DNA of 64,000 bases from Xanthomonas bromi (GTDB lineage: Bacteria > Pseudomonadota > Gammaproteobacteria > Xanthomonadales > Xanthomonadaceae): the NCBI RefSeq assembly GCF_900092025.1, contig NZ_FLTX01000054.1:1-64000 (forward strand), in the 5' to 3' direction. The stretch's first letter is position 1. Each line of letters starts with the position of its first letter. The translations under genes were made by a program, and so were the position numbers. The notes beneath the pieces were generated by a model. That model worked only from the letters and a program-made list of their open reading frames with translations. It made no database searches and was not told the origin of the DNA. Positions 18,126 through 26,100 of the stretch are shown piece by piece.

Positions 18126-18557
18126 ATGGGAATGGTCAGCGAGTTCAAACAATTCGCGATGCGCGGCAATGTCATCGACCTGGCGGTCGGCGTGGTCATC
18201 GGCGCGGCGTTCGGCAAGATCGTCACCGCTTTGGTCGAAAAGATCATCATGCCGCCGATCGGCTGGGCCATCGGCAACGTGGATTTTTCGCGCCTGGCGT
18301 GGGTGCTCAAGCCGGCCGGCGTCGATGCCACCGGCAAGGACATTCCGGCAGTTGCCATTGGCTACGGCGATTTCATCAACACCGTCGTGCAGTTCGTGAT
18401 CATCGCCTTCGCGATCTTTCTGGTGGTCAAGCTGATCAACCGCCTCACCCAGCGCAAACCGGATGCGCCGAAAGGCCCAAGCGAAGAAGTGCTGCTGCTG
18501 CGCGAGATCCGCGACTCGCTCAAGAACGACTCGCTCAAGCCGCCGGGCGCGCTGTAA
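18126..18557 (+). CDS. mscL: Large-conductance mechanosensitive channel MscL
   Basis: A 143-residue channel subunit with the canonical layout: [24 protein letters not shown] (amphipathic helix plus TM1), a periplasmic loop with Gly/Ala/Asp, TM2 ([23 protein letters not shown]) and the C-terminal helix [11 protein letters not shown]. As a homopentamer it opens under membrane tension to release osmolytes on osmotic downshock. The start at 18126 gives the normal N-terminus. Length and motifs match E. coli MscL closely. Confidence 0.97.
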   Translation: MGMVSEFKQFAMRGNVIDLAVGVVIGAAFGKIVTALVEKIIMPPIGWAIGNVDFSRLAWVLKPAGVDATGKDIPAVAIGYGDFINTVVQFVIIAFAIFLVVKLINRLTQRKPDAPKGPSEEVLLLREIRDSLKNDSLKPPGAL

Positions 18558-18682
18558 GCGAACACAACCCACTGGCGCATCTTGTGGCGAAACTTCGCGC
18601 AGAAGGATGACATTTCGCATGCAGACGGGCGGCTTCGCGCTGATAAGCTCGTGGTCCCCCCTTGTCGTTGGAGCCGCCCTGC

Positions 18683-20101
18683 ATGCGTCGCCTTGCTGTT
18701 GCCATCTCGGCCCTACTCGCCTGCTCTTCCGCACTCGCCGCACAGACCAGCATCTCCGACAGCGCACTGCACACCGCGGCGCAATTACGCGAGTAAGCGC
18801 TGGCCGATAACACCGGCTTTGCGGTGGTCCAATCGTTGACCACCGAAGTAGGGCCGCGCATTGCCGGTGGCGACGCGGACCCGCGTGCGGTGGCCTGGGC
18901 CAAGGCGAAATTCGCTGCGCTGGGCTTCGACAAGGTGTGGACCGAGCCGGTGACGTTTCCGAAATGGGAACGTCGCAGCGAACGTGCTGCCGTGCTCGGG
19001 GCGCATGCGCAGCCGCTGACCATCACCGCACTGGGCGGCAGTCCGGGCGGTACCGTCGAAGGCGAAGTGGTGCGCTTCGAGACGCTGGCCGCGTTGCAGG
19101 CCGCGCCGGCTGGCTCGCTGGCCGGCAAGATCGCATTCGTCGATTACCAGATGGTCAAGGCGCGCGACGGCAAGGACTACGGCAATGGTGGCGCGGTGCG
19201 CAGCAAGGGGCCGTCGGAAGCGATTCGCAAGGGTGCGATCGGCTTTGTGATGCGCTCGGCCGGCACCGATTCGCATCGCGTCCCGCATACCGGTATCACC
19301 CGGTTCGATGAAGGCCTGACGCCGGTGCCCGCCGCCGCATTGTCGGTACCCGATGCCAATCAGCTGGCACGTCTTGCCGCGTTGGGCACCACGCGTATCC
19401 GGCTGGCGCTGGATTGCGGATGGGATGGCACGTCCACTTCGTACAACGTCATCGGCGAAATCACCGGGCGCAGCAAGCCCAAGGAAGTGGTGGTCATCGG
19501 CGGGCATCTGGATTCGTGGGATCTGGGCACCGGTGCGATCGACGATGGTGCCGGCGTGGCGATCACCATGGCCGCCGGCCACCTGATCGGCCAACTCAAG
19601 CAGGCACCCAAGCGCACCATCCGTGTGGTGGCGTTTGCCAACGAGGAGCAAGGTCTGTACGGCGGCAAGGCGTATGCCGCCGCGCACGGCACCGATGCCA
19701 AAGACATGGCGCTGCATCAGATCGGCGCGGAGAGCGATTTCGGCGCCGGGCGCATCTACGCGTTCAACACCGGCGCGGCTGCGCCGGAGGACTCGCGGGC
19801 AGCAACCAAGCAGATCGCCGACGTGCTTGCGCCACTGGGCATCGCGTATGAGCCGAGCAAGGGCGGCCCCGGCCCGGATGTCGGGCCGATTTCCGCCAAG
19901 GGTGGCGCCTGGGGATGGCTGGCGCAGGATGGCACCGACTACTTCGACCTGCACCACACCGCCGACGACACGCTGGACAAGATCGACCCGAAGGCGCTCG
20001 CGCAGAACGTGGCCGCCTACACCGTGTTCGCGTATCTCGCAGCCGAAGCCGATGGCGATTTCGGCAGCCGCGCGAAGAGCGTGCAACCGCCGAACGAATG
20101 A
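18683..20101 (+). pseudogene. Secreted peptidase M28 gene with early nonsense codon
   Basis: From the ATG at 18683 the frame gives a signal peptide (MRRLAVAISALLACSSALAA), then the propeptide up to LRE, and meets TAA at 18794-18796 (codon 38). The same frame continues without further stops to 20101 as a full M28 peptidase: GGHLDSWDLGTGAIDDGAG, FANEEQGLYG, IGAESDFG and LHHTADDT supply the zinc ligands and catalytic Glu. A single change (likely CAA or CAG to TAA) therefore separates the signal from the enzyme. A restart at GTG 18824 would make an unexported protein. As read, the secreted aminopeptidase is lost. Confidence 0.85.
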
Positions 20102-20216
20102 GCGGCAGTGACGCGCTGGCGCGTGCTTGGGGCGCTAGGCGGAGACAGCGACTTGCTGATCTTCAAGCGCCGAGCGCAGGCATCCCAGCAGTCCTGGCGC
20201 TGCTGATTGCCTAGAT

Positions 20217-20250
20217 CGGCGCGTTCGTCTGGGGAACGCGCCGTTGCTTT
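20217..20250 (+). terminator. Intrinsic terminator after M28 gene
   Basis: A stem of about 9-10 bp (CGGCGCGTTC / GAACGCGCCG) with an eight-base loop is followed by TTGCTTT, 115 bases beyond the M28 stop. It is a reasonable intrinsic terminator for that plus-strand gene. The sequence on to 20600 holds no intact gene. Confidence 0.6.
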
Positions 20251-20599
20251 GAAGCGGCTGCCATTGGCCACGCGTCATGCCAGGGGGCGCATCACTTGCT
20301 CGGCAACGGCGCTTACGCGTTGTACGCGCCGATGACGCACGACCGCGCTGGCGCTGCATGACGTCATCGATCGGTTGCTTTTGGTCGTGGCCTTAAACGT
20401 CGGACCCGTAGCGCGCCTACTCCGCTTCTACCCCAGGATGGGCACAAAGCGGCAACGCAATGCGAACACTGCGGCGACGTTGTTGGATGCAGCCAAGGGT
20501 GCACACAGCGATCGCGTGCTGTGTCGCAAACTGTCGCCGCGTCTGGACGACCCACACGGGCGGTCAACATCGACGCCAAGGGCCGCGATTTTGCGACGC

Positions 20600-20960
20600 C
20601 ATAGCGGGCGATCATGCTCAGCGATAACCCGGCGAGCCTGATCGAATCCACGCTGATGTGCGCACTCAATCCGCCACCCGCCTTCGATGCCAGTTGGGTC
20701 GGTTCGGGAAAACCGGCAGGGGAGTGGTGGTCGGGCGGTCTGGCCAGCGGTATAGCGAACCCGGGCATGAGTACCGCCACCATCCAGCGCTATATCGACC
20801 ATGTGCAGCAGTTGAAACTGCACTACCTGCTGATCGACGACGGCGGGGATTACGGCAGCACCGGCGATGCTCAGGACAACCTCGACGCAGATATTCGCCG
20901 ATCTGTCGAGCGACTCGATCTCCCTGGCCTGGTGAACGACGCACGCCAGCGTGACGTGGC
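20600..20960 (+). pseudogene. Fragment of a glycoside hydrolase family 97 gene
   Basis: The plus strand here encodes a stretch with clear GH97 (SusB-type alpha-glucosidase/galactosidase) sequence: LSDNPASLIESTLMCALNPPP, then DASW, GEWWSGGLASGIANPGM, YLLIDDGGDYGSTGD and DLPGLVNDAR. Only about 120 residues of the roughly 650 expected are present; the N-terminal beta-domain and the catalytic C-terminal part are missing or scrambled by frameshifts. An in-frame stop precedes the fragment. It abuts the 3' end of the esterase gene on the other strand. It is a relic of a polysaccharide-use gene. Confidence 0.7.
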
Positions 20961-21069
20961 CTTCTGCCCGTTTGCGCAACCGCTTTCCCCTTACGCGCGG
21001 AGTGCATGCGCCTGGAGATGGCATCAAACGTGCGCACCGCAGCAGCGCAGGTTCTGCAACAGCATGGTG

Positions 21070-22575
21070 TTACGGCAAATCCACTCCTGCGCAGACCGCC
21101 GGACGCGCGTCCTTGATGGGTTGCACGCCACGTGCATCGAACTGCAGTCCTGCATGCGTCGGCGCAAACGCCGGCCAGGACGGCAGGCCCTTGGCATTCG
21201 GATTGCCATGCTTCACGAACGTGGCCCAATAGCGCTGCAGAGACACCGGTGGCTGGCCGATCGGTAGGTTCTTGAACAGGAACGGCAGCTCGGCGCTATG
21301 CGTCACCTGCCCGCCGGGCACGGCGGTATCGAACACGTAATGCCACACCGGCACACCTAGCGCAGCCTGGCGTTGCGCCACCGTCACCGCCGGGCAGCGG
21401 AAGGTGAGATCGGTAGACAACTGCATGGATGCATTGCCTTGTCGTGCGGCGCGCTGCGCGATGCCGGCGCGCTGCGTTTGCAGGATGGCGTCGGCGTGTT
21501 CGGGATAGTCGCGGCGCGCCCGCTTCTCGGCTCCTTCCTCGCCGCCATAGCGCAGTTCCTGCACCACATAACCAATCAATAGCGGCACCTTGGCCTGCGC
21601 GCCGGCAGCCAGCATCTGCGCCGGCGCGCGCGGCAGTACGCGTCCATCGACCACCGCCTGCAGCCAGACGTAGCCGTCGTCATCCAGCGCCGGCACATCC
21701 ACGCCCTGCCCGGCCTTGAGCAACTGCTCGACCGGCAACGCACGCAATTGCGCCAGGCGCGTGGCGGGATCGTCGATGCCTGCGCGCTTGGCGATGCTGA
21801 CGCCCAGTGCGCGGTTGTCCTCCAGACTGCGCGCCGGCAACCCGAACCCGGCAGTGCCGCTCTGTTCGATCGCTGCCGAAAACAGGCCGCGTGCGAGCGG
21901 GCTGAGCATCAGCAGACCCACATCCTGGCCGCCAGCCGATTGCCCGGCGATGGTCACCCGCGCGGGGTCGCCACCGAACTGCGCGATGTTGTCGCGCACC
22001 CACTGCAACGCAGCGATCTGGTCGAGCAAGGCGTAATTGCCGGCGGCCGCGTTGTCGCCATCAGCCAGCTCCGGCAACGACAGGAATCCCAACGCGCCCA
22101 GCCGGTATTGCAGCGTCACCACCAGCATGTCCTGCGCCACCAGAGTGGTGGGAAGATGCCCATCGGCGCCGCCAGCCACATTCGCACCACCGTGGATCCA
22201 CACGAAGACCGGCAGCGGCTTGGCCGGATGCAGCTGCGGTGTCTGCACTTCGACATAGAGGCAATCTTCGGTGCCGCGCTTGGCCATGGCGTTGTTCCAG
22301 CCCAGCGCCGGCTGCGCGCACGGTGTGGCGGCCTGAGTGGCATCGCGCACCTGCGTCCATGCCGCAATCGGCTGCGGCGGGCGCCAGCGCAGCGCGCCCA
22401 ACGGCGGCGCGGCAAAGGGAATTGCCCGGAACACCGCGCTACCGTCGTTCTGCCATTGGCCGCGCACCGCGCCATGATCGGTCCGCACCTCGGGAGGTGC
22501 AGCAGGCGTGGCAGCGGACGCGCTGGCGCTGAACACACAACTGCTCGCAAGCAGCAACGCAGAAAGACACGGCAT
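21070..22575 (-). CDS. Secreted carboxylesterase, type B family
   Basis: A 501-residue alpha/beta hydrolase of the carboxylesterase/cholinesterase type. A signal peptide (to about residue 22, SASASA) is followed by EDCLYVEVQTP, the oxyanion-hole region VFVWIHGGAN, the nucleophile elbow IAGQSAGGQDVGLLMLSP (Ser in GQSAGG), and a C-terminal HSAELPFLF His segment. It should hydrolyse carboxylic esters in the periplasm or outside the cell. The ATG overlaps the stop of the upstream methyltransferase gene by one base (TGATG), so the two are translationally coupled even though their functions appear unrelated. Confidence 0.9.
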   Translation of the reverse strand: MPCLSALLLASSCVFSASASAATPAAPPEVRTDHGAVRGQWQNDGSAVFRAIPFAAPPLGALRWRPPQPIAAWTQVRDATQAATPCAQPALGWNNAMAKRGTEDCLYVEVQTPQLHPAKPLPVFVWIHGGANVAGGADGHLPTTLVAQDMLVVTLQYRLGALGFLSLPELADGDNAAAGNYALLDQIAALQWVRDNIAQFGGDPARVTIAGQSAGGQDVGLLMLSPLARGLFSAAIEQSGTAGFGLPARSLEDNRALGVSIAKRAGIDDPATRLAQLRALPVEQLLKAGQGVDVPALDDDGYVWLQAVVDGRVLPRAPAQMLAAGAQAKVPLLIGYVVQELRYGGEEGAEKRARRDYPEHADAILQTQRAGIAQRAARQGNASMQLSTDLTFRCPAVTVAQRQAALGVPVWHYVFDTAVPGGQVTHSAELPFLFKNLPIGQPPVSLQRYWATFVKHGNPNAKGLPSWPAFAPTHAGLQFDARGVQPIKDARPAVCAGVDLP

Positions 22576-23495
22576 CAGTGTGCTCCAGTGAGGACGCGCG
22601 CGTGCCAGGCGGCCTGGAAGACGGCAGTGGCCGAGGCAACGTTGAGACTTTCCACCTTGCCGCTGCCACGGATCGACAACTGCAGATCGCAGTCGCGCGC
22701 AAAGTCGCGGTCCATCCCTTCGCTCTCTGCGCCCATGACGTACACCAGGCGCTGCGGCAACGCGGCGGCGAAGACATCCTGGCCGCCATCGACCAGCGTG
22801 GCCGCAATGGCGAAACCGGCCTGACGCAAGTGCGCCATGGCGGTTGCAGTGTCGGGCAGTTGCACCAAGGGCACCGCTTCGGCGCCACCTTCGGCCACGC
22901 GTGCCGCCGCGCCGGACAGGCCCAGCGTGGAGCCGGCCGGCAGCAACAGTCCGGCAACACCGAAGTGCGCCGACGAGCGCAGCATCGCGCCGAAGTTATG
23001 CGGGTTGCCCACCCCATCCAGCCATAGCGCCAGCAACGGGCCCTGCGGCAATGCGGCCAGCCACTCCTGCAAGGGTTGCGGGGTGACGCGCAGCACCTCT
23101 GCCACCACGCCTTCATGGTGCGCACTGGCCGCGAGCTTGCTCAGATCGGCCTCTTCCACCACGCGATAGCCGATGCGCTGGGTCACGCACCAGGCCAGCA
23201 GCGCCTTGAACTGCGGAATGCGCGCTTCGCTCAAATAGAGCTTGCGCAGCGCTTCAGGGCGCGCCTTGAAGACGGCCTGCACGGCGTTGATGCCGTACAA
23301 GCGCATTTCGTCGCGCGGGTTGCCGGCAGCCCTGCCCGCGGTAGGGGCCGCGGTGGACGGGGCTGGACCTGCCGATGACGGTGGATTGCGCGGCGTCGCC
23401 CGGTTCCAGGGATTGCCGGCGGCGACGGATCGCGGGGCGCTCTCGCGAGGGGGGCGCGCGCCGCGCCCATCGTGCTGCTTCATCACGTTGTCCAA
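22575..23495 (-). CDS. TrmH/SpoU-type RNA 2'-O-ribose methyltransferase
   Basis: A 306-residue protein with a disordered, Pro/Ala-rich N-terminal extension (residues 1-60), a substrate-binding domain from LYGINAVQAVF, and the SPOUT catalytic domain: GVGNPHNFGAMLRSSAHFGV, YVMGAESEGMD and the knot segment IRGSGKVESLNVASATAV. These motifs bind SAM in the trefoil knot and methylate a ribose in rRNA or tRNA. The long N-terminus and overall order resemble YfiF-like members rather than RlmB, so the target RNA is uncertain. The downstream esterase starts on its stop codon. Confidence 0.88.
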   Translation of the reverse strand: MDNVMKQHDGRGARPPRESAPRSVAAGNPWNRATPRNPPSSAGPAPSTAAPTAGRAAGNPRDEMRLYGINAVQAVFKARPEALRKLYLSEARIPQFKALLAWCVTQRIGYRVVEEADLSKLAASAHHEGVVAEVLRVTPQPLQEWLAALPQGPLLALWLDGVGNPHNFGAMLRSSAHFGVAGLLLPAGSTLGLSGAAARVAEGGAEAVPLVQLPDTATAMAHLRQAGFAIAATLVDGGQDVFAAALPQRLVYVMGAESEGMDRDFARDCDLQLSIRGSGKVESLNVASATAVFQAAWHARVLTGAH

Positions 23496-23662
23496 GTTGT
23501 GCTGCGATGCGACGCAGGCGCTGCGACAAGCACGGCGCGCCGGACCGAGGGAGGATCCGGCAGCGCCATCGCAGGCGCCGCGGGACCACAGGAGCGACGA
23601 TGGTAAGCCACCGGCCCACCCGCAGACAGGCAGCCGTCATCACCGGCCCACCATTGCCGTTC

Positions 23663-24191
23663 TCAGTCAGTCGCCAGACGTGCGAACACATGCAGGTCGT
23701 GCAGCCCATCGGGCTTGCGGATCGCCCACGCCGCCGGCCCTCTTCGACGAAGCCACTGTGCAACAGCACCGTGGCCGAGGCCGGGTTGTAATCCAGCACG
23801 TTGGCCTGCACGCGCGACAGCGCGCAGCGCTCAATTCCCAGGCCACCTACAGACCGACGATGCGGGTCATACAACCCAGATTCCACGACGCACGCCCCAG
23901 CCGGTCGCCTAGCTCGGCGCTATGGCAGCGTTCGCCCTTACCAAGACGGGCGCCGATGCCGCCGCAGGCCTGCCCATCGACGACGATGGCCAGCACCGGA
24001 TCGCCCGGGTCGATCACCCGACCGGCGAGAAAGGCCTCGCAGTCGGCACGCGTCTACGGCTGCGGAAAGCGGTCGCTGAGCCTGCGCGGTACCGCTGGAT
24101 CATCGGCGTGGTGCAGCAACGCTTCCAGATCGTCCGCACACCAGCGGCGCAACACGCACCACTCGCCTTGCAGGTGTATTACCAGATCCAT
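23663..24191 (-). pseudogene. Degraded GNAT acetyltransferase gene
   Basis: From an ATG at 24191 the minus strand reads as a RimJ/RimL-like GNAT: LRRWCADDLEALLHHADDP, LSDRFPQP, then TRADCEAFLAG, DPVLAIVVDGQACGGIG, and later VLDYNPASATVLLHSGF and DLHVFARLATD. TAG codons interrupt the frame at 24054-24056 and 23847-23849, and at least two frame changes are needed to reach the end at 23663. The gene is therefore dead. It was probably an N-acetyltransferase of a small molecule or protein terminus. Confidence 0.75.
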
Positions 24192-24704
24192 ATCGGCAAC
24201 CACGATGGTGGAAAGGTCATGCCGCTCCCACCACAGCGAGCGCGCAATTCATTGCCTGATGCCGCGTTGGGCATCAGCGGGGACTGCTTCGCTGGACGCG
24301 TCAGCCGTCTTGCAGTGGCCCAACGCACGCGCAGGCTCCAACCACCTGTGTCGATCAGACGCCATGCAAACTATTGCGCACAGCCTCCCGAGACGCCCCT
24401 GCAAGCGCTCGTTCGTCTCGTTGCGAGAACGAAACCGGGGTAAATATTCGAATGCGATGCAGCTCATGCTTATGGAAAACATGCGTTTTTTCGGCAATCA
24501 ATGCGACGAAAATCTACAAGCCGAACCGTTATAAGCCGTTCATCTTTGCCGTCCCTTTGAGCCGCCCAGCAGGGACCTCTCGACGACCAATCACCCATCG
24601 CGTCTAGACATCGCGACTGTGCAAACCCCTGCGTGCATTTGTTTGCATCAACCTGGCAGCACAGCTCGACTCCTGAACCTTTTTAACCTGCTTTGGAGAG
24701 ACTC

Positions 24705-25766
24705 GTGCCTTCCGAATCACCGACCCAACGCTTCGCGTCGCGCCGTTATGCCGGCGCTGCACTATGGCTGTTTTCCACCGTGGTTGGCCTGGGTGCCATC
24801 AGCACCGCGTTTGCGCAGACCCAGGCGCCCGACGCACGACTCACGCGCGTGGCCAATCTTGCCAGCCAGCACAAGCCTGCTGGTGTCCCACAGGACTATG
24901 TGCAAACGCCGTTCGGATATTTCGCACCAGCCTGTGTTCGTCATGTTGGCGCTGGCCAACGCATTCTTGCCGACGGCGCGCTACAACACGCCGATGGTGT
25001 CCGGGAACAAACCGCAAGCTGCAGCCAGGATAATTTCACCGCCAACGGCATTCGGGTACGGCCCAATGGTCTTGGCCTGGACGGCAAGCAGGTGCGCCGC
25101 GGCGCGTCTAGCGCTGCCTTCAAACAGCCTCGCCCCGTCCCGGCAGCCGTCGACCACGCCTACATCAGCGCCTCCGCGTAGTACAGCGGAGTGTCGCCCG
25201 GACGCATCGTGGCGAACTGGAAAGTGCCGCCAAACCCCGCGAACGTAGCGAGCCAGACGATCTACTTCTTTCCGTCATTGCAGAGCGATACGCCTGTCAT
25301 TCTGCAACCGGTGCTGGGTTACCGCGGCGAAAGCAACAGTTGGGACCTGAGCAGTTGGAACTGCTGTCAGCAGGGCGTCGTCTGGTATGGCGATTTCATT
25401 CCGGCCAAGAGCGGCGACCAGATCAATGGAGACGTCTATGCGACATGTGCGGCCGGCAGCGTCTGCTCAAGCTGGAACATCGATGTCCACAATCTCACCA
25501 GCGGACGCAGCACAAGGCTCAGCACCACCTCCTATGGCGACCTGACCCAGATCATGGCGGGCGCGCTGGAGGTGTACTCGGTGGACAGTTGTGACCAGTA
25601 TCCCGCGAGCGGCAATATCACGTTCACCGGAGTGGCCGTATACGACTACCGGATGCATCAGGTCAGGTCGCCGCCGTGGCAGGAAATCATCGATAGCTCC
25701 GGCCTCGACGTGCAATGCAACTACCAGCTGGACACGACCTCCACCACGGCGACCATCTACTACTAA
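24705..25766 (+). pseudogene. Secreted protein gene interrupted by an in-frame amber codon
   Basis: A GTG start at 24705 with GGAGAG just upstream opens a frame with a signal peptide ending AISTAFA-QTQ. The frame encodes YVQTPFGYFAP, HVGAGQRILADGALQHADG, then reaches TAG at 25179-25181 and continues in the same frame as GRIVANWKVPPNP, YFFPSLQSDTPVILQPVLGY, SSWNCCQQGVVWYGDF and a Cys-paired beta-rich tail to TAA at 25766. The parts clearly belong to one 350-residue secreted protein. The ILQPVL/Trp/paired-Cys pattern suggests a beta-sandwich exoprotein of a family shared with fungi, but I cannot name an activity. The first half may also carry a compensated frameshift. Confidence 0.7.
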
Positions 25767-25814
25767 GGCGTACTCTCGCGCCGCCACGCGAGACCGGCGG
25801 TGCTCCACGCCCGC

Positions 25815-25861
25815 AGAAAAAACACGAGGGCCGGCGAACGCCGCAGGTCGTGCGGCCCTCT
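25815..25861 (-). terminator. Intrinsic terminator of the M1 aminopeptidase transcript
   Basis: The arms GAGGGCCG (25826-25833) and CGGCCCTC (25853-25860) form a hairpin. On the minus strand it is followed by GTG and then six Ts (plus-strand A6 at 25817-25822), a good intrinsic terminator about 240 bases after the aminopeptidase stop. It may also stop plus-strand transcripts from the secreted-protein gene. The rest of 25862-26100 holds nothing I recognise. Confidence 0.6.
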
Positions 25862-26100
25862 ACCTGAGCTGCTTGCTGCATTACAAATATCAACCTTGTG
25901 TAGCATCGTCTCGGCATGCGTAAACACTCACTCCAACCTAGAGCGCTGGTGTGGCATCTGGTTGCGAACGCACTGCCTATAGCGCTTTCGCCGGCGAGCG
26001 ATACACGGGAACCGGGAACGTACCTCACTGCGCGGGTGACCATCCTCAGGGCTCACGCCACCTGCGATGGTGCCATGCGGCACCGCCGGAGCGGCCACCC

